Of a stretch of 61,652 nt of DNA, positions 1 through 8,271 are shown in pieces (within the stretch, counting starts at the first letter, position 1; every line of letters begins with the position of its first letter). Source of the stretch: Clostridiaceae bacterium (GTDB lineage: Bacteria; Bacillota; Clostridia; Oscillospirales; Acutalibacteraceae); contig JAETSR010000014.1 of the NCBI GenBank assembly GCA_021769555.1, positions 1 to 61,652 of the forward strand. The letters are read 5' to 3'. The notes under the pieces are model-generated. The model searched no databases. It was not told the origin of the DNA and worked only from the letters and a program-made list of their open reading frames with translations. A program made the translations under genes and the position numbers.

Positions 1-50
1 ACACAACTTCGGACAGCCTTTTCTTTTATGTACACTATATCCGTCCCCCC

Positions 51-79
51 TCATAAATCCCCCTCCCCCCGCATACATA
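51..79 (+). promoter_or_regulatory. Candidate sigma-E promoter of spoIIID
   Basis: TCATAAAT at 51-58 and CATACATA at 72-79 are separated by 13 nt. They closely match the mother-cell sigma-E consensus (GHATANNT, about 14 nt, CATACAHT). The predicted start lies just before the ribosome binding site of spoIIID, which is a sigma-E-dependent gene in Bacillus. The match is seen in the sequence; its use is inferred. Confidence 0.65.
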
Positions 80-105
80 TATAGCACCGAAAGAAGGTGC
101 CCTAT

Positions 106-360
106 ATGTCAAACAATGTTATCGACGACCGCGCTACCAAGCTCGGGGAGTATATCGTGGAAAACAAGGCCACCGTCCGATGCGCCGCAAAGCAGTTTGG
201 AGTAAGCAAGAGCACGGTGCATAAGGACGTCTCCCAGCGCCTGAAGTATATCGACCGGGGCCTCTACCGGGACGTGAAAAATATCCTCGCCGTGAACAAG
301 GCCCAGCGCCATATCCGCGGCGGCCTTGCCACCAAGAAAAAGTACGAATCCCTAAAATGA
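106..360 (+). CDS. spoIIID: Sporulation transcription factor SpoIIID
   Basis: This 84-residue DNA-binding protein is the SpoIIID switch regulator, which acts in the mother cell during sporulation to turn sigma-E genes on or off before sigma-K takes over. The helix-turn-helix is visible at about residues 22-40 (AAKQFGVSKSTVHKDV), followed by the family's conserved basic C-terminal region ending in RHIRGGLATKKKY. Length matches the family (80-95 aa). A GTG at 97 is in frame, but it overlaps the Shine-Dalgarno AGAAGG at 92-97; the ATG at 106 is correctly spaced 8 nt after it and is chosen. A sigma-E-like promoter lies directly upstream and a hairpin terminator directly downstream, so it is monocistronic. 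Confidence 0.95.
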   Translation: MSNNVIDDRATKLGEYIVENKATVRCAAKQFGVSKSTVHKDVSQRLKYIDRGLYRDVKNILAVNKAQRHIRGGLATKKKYESLK

Positions 361-366
361 GCAAAA

Positions 367-401
367 GACCGGACCCATCCCCGGGTCCGGCCTCTTTTTT
401 T
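367..401 (+). terminator. Rho-independent terminator of spoIIID
   Basis: An 8-bp stem CCGGACCC/GGGTCCGG (369-376 with 383-390) is followed by a run of seven T at 395-401. It begins 8 nt after the spoIIID stop codon. Confidence 0.85.
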
Positions 402-434
402 GCAAAAACACAGGATGGGCCCGAAGGCCCATCC
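402..434 (-). terminator. Rho-independent terminator of the flagellin gene
   Basis: On the minus strand a 9-bp stem GGATGGGCC/GGCCCATCC (426-434 with 413-421) closes a stable TTCG tetraloop and is followed by TGTGTTTTTG. It lies 28 nt after the flagellin stop and abuts the opposing spoIIID terminator. Confidence 0.8.
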
Positions 435-462
435 CTCTCCCCAATATTCTGTGCAGATACTC

Positions 463-2085
463 TTACTGCAAGAGCTGCAGAACGCCCTGGGGCACAGCGT
501 TTGCCTGAGCCAGCATCGCCTGAGCGGACTGAATCAGGATGTTGTTCTTGGTGTATGCCATCATCTCGTCGGCTACGTCGGTGTCGCGTATGGTGGACTC
601 GGCGTCCTGGATGTTCTCGTGCATGACGCTCAGGTTGTTGGCGGTATGGTCGAGGCGGTTCTGGTAAGCGCCAAGTTGACCGCGGACACTGGAAACAAAG
701 TTGATAGCTGTCTTGACAGTGTCAATAGCAGCGTTAGCAGCGTCGATGGTTGAAACTCCAACACCCTTAAGACCGGCAACATTCATACCCTTGTCGGTGT
801 GCATGTCGGAAATAGTAACAAAGAGCTGCTCACCGGAAGAGTCGCCAATCTGGAACGGTCTGCCGCCGGTTGTTGTGGTCTGGTTGTTGTCGCCACCAGC
901 ATCGGTGCCGTCAGTGAAAGTTGGTGTACCATTGAGCGCAACAGCAGTGAGGCCAATATTTGTACCAGTATTGGTTACTGCAACAGTACCGAAGTCAACG
1001 CCCTTTGCTCCAACTTCATCCGCAGTCAGAGTGAAGTCAGTCCCATCAAATGTGGCAGTATAGCCCTGAGGTGCACCAGTAACTGTCCAATTTGTTCCGT
1101 CGGATGTCACGGTCATATTCAGGTCGGTATCGCCGCCTGTGCTGGTAATAGTAAAGCTTTCGCCATTAGTTGCAGTACCAGTGAGTGAAATCGCAGCAGT
1201 AAGCGTAGCGGCAGTTCCATCAGCACCATCAGCCTGGCCAGCGGGAGCAGCCTCAGCAGCAGCAATCGTGGGGCCAGCCTGGAGAGCAGTTGACAGAGCA
1301 GAGTCGGTAACAGCTGCCTTGTTTGCAGAAGTAAGCACAACCTTGGTGTCGGTTGTATTGTCAACAGCAGCAGTAAAATCACCAGCACCAGTGTCAGTCA
1401 GCTTATCAGCATTGAAAGCAGTAACAAAGGCATCTGCAAACTCAGCTGCCGTCATGTCCTTCGTTACAGCAACATTGTAATCCTTGCCTCCGACACTAAC
1501 TGTTACATCGCCGTCCTTTGCAAATGCAATACCCGCAAAGTCAAAATCAGCAGTAGCTTCGGAAGTTGAAGCAACACCGTCACTAAAAGAAGCATTTAAA
1601 GCCGTAGGCGCGGTAATATCTGCATCCGTCAGGGTGTCGGTGCTTGTAGAGGAACTGTTACCAAACGTGCCGTCAAGAAGGTGAATGCCATTGAAGTTGG
1701 CGCTGTCGGCTATACGGTCGATTTCCTCCAACAGCTGGTCTACTTCCATCTGCAGGTTCTCGCGGTCAACGTCATCCTCATAGGTGCCGTTGGCAGACTG
1801 AGTAGCCAGATACTTCATGCGGCTGAGCATGTCCTGGATTTCCTGCATAGCGCCCTCAGCAGTCTTGATGAGGCTGGTTGCGTCCTTAACGTTCTTCTGA
1901 GCGGCTTCCAGGCCCTTAATCTGGGCGCGCATCTTCTCAGAAATAGCCAGACCGGCGGCGTCGTCACCGGCGCGGTTAATCTTATAACCGGAGCTCAGCT
2001 TTTCCAGGTTCTTGCCAAGAGCGGAAGTGTTGTTGGTGTAGTTCCTGTAGGCGTTCATTGAAAGAATATTGTGTTGAATACGCAT
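463..2085 (-). CDS. Flagellin
   Basis: Structural subunit of the flagellar filament, 540 aa. The N-terminal D0/D1 part (about residues 1-138) shows the classic MRIQHNILSMNAYRN start and AGDDAAGLAISEKM. The C-terminal D1/D0 part (about 425-540) ends in the helix with IQSAQAMLAQANAVPQGVLQLLQ. Between them is a Thr/Ala/Asp/Gly-rich hypervariable surface region (about 140-420, encoded roughly at 810-1665) whose codon use looks more AT-rich than the neighbours, suggesting exchange or diversifying selection. The D1 stretch matching the TLR5 contact of Salmonella flagellin reads SRMKYLATQ (88-96), with Tyr where enteric flagellins have Glu. AAAAGGAG sits 7 nt before the ATG. No other flagellar gene is in the window, so this is a lone locus with its own promoter. 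Confidence 0.97.
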   Translation of the reverse strand: MRIQHNILSMNAYRNYTNNTSALGKNLEKLSSGYKINRAGDDAAGLAISEKMRAQIKGLEAAQKNVKDATSLIKTAEGAMQEIQDMLSRMKYLATQSANGTYEDDVDRENLQMEVDQLLEEIDRIADSANFNGIHLLDGTFGNSSSTSTDTLTDADITAPTALNASFSDGVASTSEATADFDFAGIAFAKDGDVTVSVGGKDYNVAVTKDMTAAEFADAFVTAFNADKLTDTGAGDFTAAVDNTTDTKVVLTSANKAAVTDSALSTALQAGPTIAAAEAAPAGQADGADGTAATLTAAISLTGTATNGESFTITSTGGDTDLNMTVTSDGTNWTVTGAPQGYTATFDGTDFTLTADEVGAKGVDFGTVAVTNTGTNIGLTAVALNGTPTFTDGTDAGGDNNQTTTTGGRPFQIGDSSGEQLFVTISDMHTDKGMNVAGLKGVGVSTIDAANAAIDTVKTAINFVSSVRGQLGAYQNRLDHTANNLSVMHENIQDAESTIRDTDVADEMMAYTKNNILIQSAQAMLAQANAVPQGVLQLLQ

Positions 2086-2280
2086 AATTTTTCTCCTTTT
2101 AAATTATTTTTGCGTAGTTTGTATCCCAGCGTTCCTCGCCGGGCGCCGCGCCTTTGGTCCCACCGGCCGAGTGGGGTTAGGGGCGCGTATATATCTCATC
2201 CGGCCCGCGGACCGGGGGAGATTTTGAGGGTGCGTTCGGAATCCTTTCTTTTCCGAACAGAGTAGGTTCTTGCCTCTTAC
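2086..2280 (-). promoter_or_regulatory. Long flagellin leader with GGA-loop hairpin
   Basis: About 195 nt separate the predicted transcription start from the flagellin ATG. The leader contains a 7-bp hairpin GTTCGGA/TCCGAAC (2252-2258 with 2234-2240) whose 11-nt loop carries AGGAT. The Shine-Dalgarno also contains AGGA. In Bacillus, CsrA represses hag by binding a GGA in a leader hairpin and a second one at the Shine-Dalgarno; the arrangement here is similar, but CsrA binding is inferred. Confidence 0.45.
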
Positions 2281-2287
2281 ACCTCAT

Positions 2288-2311
2288 ATATCGGCCATAT
2301 ATTTGAGAAAA
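2288..2311 (-). promoter_or_regulatory. Sigma-D (sigma-28) type promoter of flagellin
   Basis: The minus strand carries a perfect GCCGATAT -10 element at 2288-2295. The matching -35 (consensus TAAA, about 15 nt upstream) is weak, with TTAT or CTTA at the expected place near 2311. Flagellin genes are the classic sigma-D targets, so the -10 match is convincing. Confidence 0.7.
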
Positions 2312-2397
2312 TAAGGGTTTTTGAGAAATTTATTTTCCGTTCGGATATACCCTATTTACCGATTGACCGGGGCGGCACTTTATGTTGGGGTTTTGCC

Positions 2398-2436
2398 CAA
2401 TTGGTAATTGACACCTTGTGCGCCGGGCGGTATAAT
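2398..2436 (+). promoter_or_regulatory. Perfect sigma-A promoter of the glycan operon, with palindrome at -35
   Basis: TTGACA (2408-2413), a 17-nt spacer and TATAAT (2431-2436) match the consensus exactly. An inverted repeat CAATT-GGT-AATTG (2398-2410) and the overlapping palindrome CCAATTGG (2397-2404) cover the -35 box and could be a repressor site. A strong unregulated promoter would be odd for a catabolic operon. AAGGAGG at 2452-2458 precedes the first ATG. Confidence 0.85.
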
Positions 2437-2465
2437 GGGGTTATAAACCTCAAGGAGGACTTTAT

Positions 2466-4208
2466 ATGAAATTTGAAGTGAGAGACCGCTTTTATCTGGA
2501 CGGCGAGCCCTTTAAGGTGATTTCCGGGTCCATACACTATTTCAGGGTGGTCCCGGAGTACTGGCGGGACAGGCTGGAAAAGCTCAAGGCCCTGGGCTGT
2601 AATACAGTTGAGACATACATCCCCTGGAACATGCACGAGCCCGAAAAGGGTGAGTTTCGCTTTGAGGGAATGCTGGACGTGGAGGGCTTTGTGCGCACGG
2701 CGCAGGAGCTGGGGCTTTTTGTGATACTAAGGCCCTCGCCGTATATCTGCGCCGAGTGGGAGCTGGGGGGCCTCCCGCCGTGGCTGCTCCGGGAGGACGG
2801 AATGCGGTTTCGGGTGTATTATGAGCCGTATTTAAAGCATGTGCGGGAGTACTATGAGGTGCTTATGAAGAAGCTTGTCCCGCTGCAGATTGATAAGGGC
2901 GGGCCGGTAATTATGATGCAGGTGGAGAACGAGTACGGCTCCTATGCAAACGATAAGAAGTACATAGAGTGGCTTCGGGACCTTATGCGGGAGCTGGGGG
3001 TCACTGTGCCCCTGTGCACCTCGGACGGGCCTACCTTTGACATGCTCCACGGCGGCACCATGGACGGTGTATTAGCCACTGCCAACTTCGGGTCTAGGGC
3101 TGAGGAGGCCTTCGGGTATCTTCAGAAGTTCAGGCCCAATACGCCGCTGATGTGCATGGAGTTCTGGATAGGCTGGTTTGACGCCTGGGGCAATGATAAG
3201 CACATGACCGGGGACTTGGAGGGGGCCTGCAGGGACCTTGACAAGCTTTTGGAGCTGGGCAATGTGAACTTCTACATGTTCGAGGGCGGCACGAACTTCG
3301 GCTTCATGAACGGCGCGAACTACTATGAAAAGCTCACCCCCGACACCGCCTCCTACGACTACGACGCCATCCTCACCGAGGACGGGCAGATAACCGAGAA
3401 GTATAATCGCTTTAAAGAGATTATCAGTAAGTACAGGGAGATACCGGAGGTTAAGCTCACTGCCGAGATTAAGCGCAGGGACTACGGCAAAATCCCGGTA
3501 TGTGAAAAGGTGGGGCTGTTCTCCGTGCTGGATGATTTGAGCTCCCCCATAGAGAGCACCTTCCCCCAGCCCATGGAGAAACTGGGCCAGAGCTACGGCT
3601 ATATACTCTACCACTCAGATTTGCGCACCGAGGAGCACCTTCGCCGCCTGCGCCTGCACAAGGCCAACGACCGGGCCCAGGTGTTCGTGGACAGAAAGCC
3701 CGTCATCACCCTCATGGACAGGGAGCTTTTGGAGGAGCGGGAGCTCGACGTGGGCTTTGAGCAGGGCGTACCCATGGATATCCTCGTGGAGGACCTGGGA
3801 CGGGTGAACTTCGCCGTAAGGCTCGAGGAGCAGCGCAAGGGCATAGAGGGCGGCGTCTGGCTCAACGGCCACTGGCATAACGGCTGGAAGCAGTACCCCC
3901 TGCCCCTGGACAATCTCAGCCGGCTGGACTTTTCCAAGGGATATGAGGAGGGCCTGCCCGCCTTCTACCGCTTCACCTTTGACATAGACGAGCCCGGCGA
4001 CACCTTCCTGGACTTTGAGGGCTGGGGCAAGGGCGCGGCCTTTGTGAACGGCGTGAACATCGGGCGCTTCTGGGATATCGGCCCCCAGCGGCGGCTGTAC
4101 ATCCCCGGGCCCATGCTCAAAAAGGGCAAGAATGAGATAATCCTTTTCGAGACCGAGGGCCGGGCGGGAGAGTCCATAGCCCTTCGCGGAGAGCCGGACA
4201 TAGGCTGA
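2466..4208 (+). CDS. Beta-galactosidase, glycoside hydrolase family 35
   Basis: Retaining exo-beta-galactosidase that removes terminal beta-D-galactose from oligosaccharides. The (beta/alpha)8 domain fills about residues 1-330. The acid/base is Glu156 in QVENEYGSY and the nucleophile is Glu232 in MCMEFWIGW; the sugar-binding EGGTNFGFMNGA follows near 275. The C-terminal third (about 390-580) is made of beta-sandwich modules including an NGVNIGRFW motif typical of the family. Length (580 aa) fits compact bacterial GH35 enzymes. No signal peptide is visible, so it should act in the cytoplasm on imported oligosaccharides. It is the first gene after the consensus promoter and has a strong AAGGAGG site. 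Confidence 0.95.
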   Translation: MKFEVRDRFYLDGEPFKVISGSIHYFRVVPEYWRDRLEKLKALGCNTVETYIPWNMHEPEKGEFRFEGMLDVEGFVRTAQELGLFVILRPSPYICAEWELGGLPPWLLREDGMRFRVYYEPYLKHVREYYEVLMKKLVPLQIDKGGPVIMMQVENEYGSYANDKKYIEWLRDLMRELGVTVPLCTSDGPTFDMLHGGTMDGVLATANFGSRAEEAFGYLQKFRPNTPLMCMEFWIGWFDAWGNDKHMTGDLEGACRDLDKLLELGNVNFYMFEGGTNFGFMNGANYYEKLTPDTASYDYDAILTEDGQITEKYNRFKEIISKYREIPEVKLTAEIKRRDYGKIPVCEKVGLFSVLDDLSSPIESTFPQPMEKLGQSYGYILYHSDLRTEEHLRRLRLHKANDRAQVFVDRKPVITLMDRELLEERELDVGFEQGVPMDILVEDLGRVNFAVRLEEQRKGIEGGVWLNGHWHNGWKQYPLPLDNLSRLDFSKGYEEGLPAFYRFTFDIDEPGDTFLDFEGWGKGAAFVNGVNIGRFWDIGPQRRLYIPGPMLKKGKNEIILFETEGRAGESIALRGEPDIG

Positions 4209-4258
4209 GCGCTCCTATACTATAAAAAATAATACGTGAATAAGAGGAATTTGTCAGT

Positions 4259-4441
4259 ATGAACCAAGAAACTGAACTCCAAGAGGTCCCGGCATTTACT
4301 CCCCAGCCGCCACCGCCGGGGCTCGGCGTGGTACGCACAATACTGCTGGTGCTGATGGTGCTGGTGGGCTTCGCCGAGGCCCTGCTCGCCGCCGCGGCAG
4401 CCATGGGCTTTTTCCAGGCAGGCACCGGAACGATACGGTAA
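4259..4441 (+). CDS. Small single-pass membrane protein in the glycan operon
   Basis: A 60-residue ORF between the GH35 and GH51 genes. The first 24 residues are acidic then proline-rich (QPPPPG); residues 25-52 form one hydrophobic helix (RTILLVLMVLVGFAEALLAAA). AGAGGA at 4243-4248 lies 10 nt before the ATG and the gene ends 24 nt before the GH51 start. I do not recognise a family. Position and ribosome binding site favour a real gene; the short length and lack of homology knowledge keep confidence moderate. Confidence 0.55.
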   Translation: MNQETELQEVPAFTPQPPPPGLGVVRTILLVLMVLVGFAEALLAAAAAMGFFQAGTGTIR

Positions 4442-4465
4442 TAATAAGAAGGAGGCGCTTAAAAG

Positions 4466-5947
4466 ATGGCAAAGGCAATAGTCAACGGCAGCCGCTCCAA
4501 AGGGACGATTAACAGGAATATCTACGGCCACTTCGCCGAGCACCTGGGCAGGTGCATATATAACGGCATATATGTGGGGGAGGATTCCGCCATACCCAAT
4601 GTGAACGGCATGCGCACGGATGTGGTGGAAGCCCTCAAAAAGATGGGCATTCCCCTGCTCCGCTGGCCCGGCGGATGCTTTGCGGACACCTACCACTGGC
4701 GGGACGGCATAGGCCCAAGGGAGAGCCGCAAAAGAATAGTGAACACCAACTGGGGCGGGGTCACTGAGGATAACAGCTTTGGCACCCACGAATTTCTTGA
4801 GCTCTGCGCACAGCTGGGCTGCGAACCATATATCTCCGGAAATGTGGGCTCGGGGACTGTGCAGGAGTTCTCCGACTGGGTGGAATACTGCAATATGGGC
4901 GGCCAGTCCCCCATGTCACAGGAGCGCCGTCAGAACGGCCGGGAGGAGCCCTGGAACGTGAAATACTGGGGTATCGGCAACGAGGCCTGGGGGTGCGGCG
5001 GGAATATGCGCCCGGAGTTCTACGGGGACCTCTGCCGGCAGTACTCCACCTACCTGCGCAATTATGACAGTGGCCGCCCCATATATAAGATAGCCTCCGG
5101 AGCCAGCGAAGGGGACTATAACTGGACGAAGGTGGTTATGGAGCGGGCCGGGCGCTTTATAGACGCTGTGAGCATGCACTACTACACACGCCCCCGCACA
5201 AAGCGCTGGGAGGACAAGGGCCCTGCCACGGGCTTTACCAGGGAGGAATACTACTCCACCCTGCATAACACTCTCTTTATGGAAGAGCTTGTGGAGAACC
5301 ACAGCCGCATTATAAAAGAGTATCAGGGGGACAGGAAGGTCGGGCTCTGTGTGGACGAATGGGGCACATGGTTCGATGTGGAGCCGGGGACTAACCCGGG
5401 GTTCCTCTATCAGCAGAACACCATGCGGGACGCCCTTGTGGCCGCCATAAACCTGAATATCTTCAACAGCCACTGTGACACCGTTGTAATGGCGAATATT
5501 GCCCAGGCGGTGAACGTCCTGCAGGCGGTGCTGCTCACTGAGGGGGACAAGCTGGTGCTCACCCCCACCTATCATGTGTTCGAGATGTACAAGGGGCACC
5601 AGGGCTCAAGGCAGCTTGAAAGCTATGTTGAGACGTCCCTTATTGGCGGGTCCGAGTGCCCGGTGCCGGACCTGCATATCTCCGCAAGCCAGGGTGAGGA
5701 CGGCGCGGTGCTTGTGACTATTGCCAACCTCAGCGACACTGAAAGCGCGGACCTTGACTGCGCCGTTACTGGCGCGGGCAGGTTCAGCGAAATCTCCGGG
5801 CGCACGCTCACCGGGGAGACCGGCGCGTATAACGACTTCGACGCCACGGACAGGGTGAAGCCCGCTCCCCTGGCCGCAGAGCTCACCGGCGGCGGGTTTA
5901 AAGCAAAACTCCCGGCCTGCTCGGTCACGGCCTTCACACTGAGATGA
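4466..5947 (+). CDS. Alpha-L-arabinofuranosidase, glycoside hydrolase family 51
   Basis: Retaining exo-enzyme that releases alpha-L-arabinofuranose from arabinan, arabinoxylan or arabinogalactan side chains. The acid/base Glu173 lies in [10 protein letters not shown] and the nucleophile Glu298 in CVDEWGTWF. The substrate-pocket motif [19 protein letters not shown] is at 66-84. The C-terminal beta-sandwich (about 380-493) completes the domain layout, and 493 aa is the usual length. There is no signal peptide, which is typical of intracellular GH51 enzymes. AAGGAGG precedes the ATG. The stop codon overlaps the next start (ATGA), implying translational coupling. Confidence 0.96.
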   Translation: MAKAIVNGSRSKGTINRNIYGHFAEHLGRCIYNGIYVGEDSAIPNVNGMRTDVVEALKKMGIPLLRWPGGCFADTYHWRDGIGPRESRKRIVNTNWGGVTEDNSFGTHEFLELCAQLGCEPYISGNVGSGTVQEFSDWVEYCNMGGQSPMSQERRQNGREEPWNVKYWGIGNEAWGCGGNMRPEFYGDLCRQYSTYLRNYDSGRPIYKIASGASEGDYNWTKVVMERAGRFIDAVSMHYYTRPRTKRWEDKGPATGFTREEYYSTLHNTLFMEELVENHSRIIKEYQGDRKVGLCVDEWGTWFDVEPGTNPGFLYQQNTMRDALVAAINLNIFNSHCDTVVMANIAQAVNVLQAVLLTEGDKLVLTPTYHVFEMYKGHQGSRQLESYVETSLIGGSECPVPDLHISASQGEDGAVLVTIANLSDTESADLDCAVTGAGRFSEISGRTLTGETGAYNDFDATDRVKPAPLAAELTGGGFKAKLPACSVTAFTLR

Positions 5948-6231
5948 CAGGGCCTGTATGCAAGCGCTGCCTTTTGATGGAGCTGGACGGCGAATACTTT
6001 AAGTCCATATATAAATATATAGATAGTCTGCCCCCAGAGCAGAAGGCGGGCCCGGGCACATACTCCCGGCGGCTGGATATCTGCCGGGAGTGCGGGGAGC
6101 TCAAAAACGGCATTTGCGCCCAGTGCGGGTGCTTTGCGGAGGTCCGCGCGGCAAAAAAGCTCATGGCCTGCCCTATTGGGCTCTGGGGGCGTGAGGAAGA
6201 ATCTACTGAAAAGGAGGTTTATCATGGATAA
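5944..6231 (+). CDS. Cysteine-rich DUF6171-type protein
   Basis: A 95-residue protein with paired cysteines: CKRC near the N-terminus, then CREC and a closing CAQCGC, followed by the conserved-looking FAEVRAAKK. This pattern resembles the small putative zinc-binding proteins called DUF6171 in Clostridia, whose function is unknown. The start overlaps the GH51 stop (ATGA) and its own end overlaps the GH127 start by 8 nt, so it is tightly built into the operon. A metal-binding or regulatory role is only a guess. I am fairly sure of the family, not of the function. Confidence 0.8.
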   Translation: MTGPVCKRCLLMELDGEYFKSIYKYIDSLPPEQKAGPGTYSRRLDICRECGELKNGICAQCGCFAEVRAAKKLMACPIGLWGREEESTEKEVYHG

Positions 6232-8257
6232 AAATAATTTCAGCAGGCCTATAGACATAAAAAGGGTAAAGGTCACAGACCCCTTCTGGCAAAAGGTCCA
6301 GGAGACGGTGCGCCGGGAGGTAATACCCTACCAGTGGGAGGCCCTTAACGACCGTGTGGAGGGGGCGGAGCCCAGCTTCTGCATGCACAACTTCCGGGCG
6401 GCGGCAAGGCTCAATGAGCGCAGGGCCCGGCCGGGCTTTGCGGAGCCTCAGTATACCTTCCGGGGCTTTCAGACCCTCCCTGAGGATAAGGATAACCCCG
6501 ACCCGGACAGGTTCTACGGCTTCGTGTTCCAGGACTCGGATTTTTACAAGTGGGTGGAGGCCGCGGCCTACTCCCTGCAGAACCACCCCGACCCTGAGCT
6601 TGAGGCCAACGTGGACGGGGCCATAGACATTATATGCGCCGCCCAGCACGAGAGCGGGTATCTGGACACCTACTACATACTAAACGGCATGGACGGGGCC
6701 TTCACCAACCTCAAAGACCACCACGAGCTCTACTGCATGGGCCACCTTATCGAGAGCGCAGTGGCGTACTACCAGGCCACGGGCAAGGATAAGCTCCTGA
6801 ACGCCGCCAAGAGGTATGCGGACTATATAGACCAGTGCTTCGGCCCCGAAGAGGGCAAATGTAAAGGCTACCCCGGGCACGAGATAGCGGAGATGGCGCT
6901 TTTTAGGCTTTATGAGCTCACCCATGAGGAAAAGTATCTGAACTTAGGAAATTTCTTCCTCGACCAGCGGGGTGCCGAGCCCAACTATTTCCTCCTGGAG
7001 GAGAAGCGCCGGGCCATAGACGAGGGCAGGCATGAGCCTGAGAACGACCCCTCGCCCTATGCCTACTACCAGGCCCATAAGCTTGTAAGGGAGCAGGAGG
7101 AGGCCGTGGGACACGCGGTGCGGGCCGGGTACCTCTACTCCGGCATGGCGGACGCGGCCCGGCTCACATGGGACGAGTCAATGCTGGGGGCCTGCGAGCG
7201 GCTGTGGGAGGATATCATAAAGAAGAAGCTGTATATAACCGGCGGCATAGGGGGCACGGCTGTGGGGGAGGCCTTCTCCTATCCCTATGACCTGCCCAAC
7301 GACACGGCCTACTCTGAGAGCTGCGCGGCCATATCCCTGGCGTTTTTCGCAAGGCGTATGCTTGAGATAAGCCCTAAGGCAGAGTACGCCGACGTGATGG
7401 AGCTTGCCATGTACAATACCGTGCTCAGCGGCATGGCCCTTGACGGCAGGAGCTTCTTCTATGTGAACCCATTGGAGGTAAACCCCGCCGCCTGCAAGAC
7501 GGACAAGAGGCTCGAGCATGTGAAGCCTGTGCGGCAGAAGTGGTTCGGCTGCGCCTGCTGCCCGCCGAATATCGCCCGGATAACCACTTCCGCGGCGGCC
7601 TATGCCTTTACCGAGAGGGAGGACGCTGTCTTCATCCACCTCTATATGGGCGCACAGCTGACCGCCTCCAACGGCATGAAGCTCACCCTTGAGAGCAGTG
7701 TCCCCTGGGAGGGAGAGGCGGCTGTGACCGTGCATACAGACGAGCCTGTAAGCTGCACCCTGGCCTTCAGGCTCCCGGGCTGGTGCAAAAAGCCTGCCGT
7801 GGCAGGTCCCGGGGGCATGGTGCCTGATGAGCGGGACGGATATGCCTACTTTACCGGCATATGGAGGGACGGAGACAAGGTTGAGCTCAGTTTCCCCATG
7901 GACGTGCGCCTGAGCGCCGCCGACCCAAGGGTCCGGGAGGATATGGGCAGAGCTGCGGTGACAAGAGGGCCCATCTGCTACTGCCTCGAGCAGGCGGACA
8001 ACGGAGAGAACCTGCACCTGCTGAGGGTGGACGCCGGCGCTCTGGATAAGGCTGTAGTCAGCGAAACCGAGATATGCGGGCATAAAATGCGCGCCCTTGA
8101 GCTCGAGGGTTTCCGCACTGAGCTGCCTCCTGAGGGCGCTCCCCTCTACTCGGACTATGCGCCGCTGAAGGAATCCCCCGCAAAGCTGACGCTCGTCCCC
8201 TACTACGCCTGGGCAAACCGGGGCGAGGGCGAGATGAGCGTCTGGGTGCGGGTATAA
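6224..8257 (+). CDS. Beta-L-arabinofuranosidase, glycoside hydrolase family 127
   Basis: Cysteine-dependent retaining glycosidase that removes beta-L-arabinofuranosyl residues such as those on hydroxyproline-rich plant glycoproteins. Compared with Bifidobacterium HypBA1, the catalytic zinc-thiolate set is present: Glu349 (acid/base, VGEAF), Glu365 and Cys367 in SESCAA, and Cys445-Cys446 in [10 protein letters not shown]. An all-alpha barrel (about 10-450) is followed by beta-sandwich modules. The in-frame start at 6134 would add 30 residues lying inside the previous gene; the ATG at 6224 has AAGGAGG 7 nt upstream and is chosen, giving 677 aa. No signal peptide is visible, so it acts in the cytoplasm beside the other glycosidases. 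Confidence 0.94.
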   Translation: MDKNNFSRPIDIKRVKVTDPFWQKVQETVRREVIPYQWEALNDRVEGAEPSFCMHNFRAAARLNERRARPGFAEPQYTFRGFQTLPEDKDNPDPDRFYGFVFQDSDFYKWVEAAAYSLQNHPDPELEANVDGAIDIICAAQHESGYLDTYYILNGMDGAFTNLKDHHELYCMGHLIESAVAYYQATGKDKLLNAAKRYADYIDQCFGPEEGKCKGYPGHEIAEMALFRLYELTHEEKYLNLGNFFLDQRGAEPNYFLLEEKRRAIDEGRHEPENDPSPYAYYQAHKLVREQEEAVGHAVRAGYLYSGMADAARLTWDESMLGACERLWEDIIKKKLYITGGIGGTAVGEAFSYPYDLPNDTAYSESCAAISLAFFARRMLEISPKAEYADVMELAMYNTVLSGMALDGRSFFYVNPLEVNPAACKTDKRLEHVKPVRQKWFGCACCPPNIARITTSAAAYAFTEREDAVFIHLYMGAQLTASNGMKLTLESSVPWEGEAAVTVHTDEPVSCTLAFRLPGWCKKPAVAGPGGMVPDERDGYAYFTGIWRDGDKVELSFPMDVRLSAADPRVREDMGRAAVTRGPICYCLEQADNGENLHLLRVDAGALDKAVVSETEICGHKMRALELEGFRTELPPEGAPLYSDYAPLKESPAKLTLVPYYAWANRGEGEMSVWVRV

Positions 8258-8271
8258 TAAGGAGGGCGGCT

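Noticed and set aside
6134-6223. 30-residue N-terminal extension of the GH127 protein
   Set aside because: It lies within the DUF6171-type gene, lacks a ribosome binding site, and the family starts at the ATG at 6224 behind AAGGAGG.
7178-8083. 301-codon minus-strand frame antisense to the GH127 gene
   Set aside because: Composition typical of a shadow frame, no start signal, opposite a well-supported gene.
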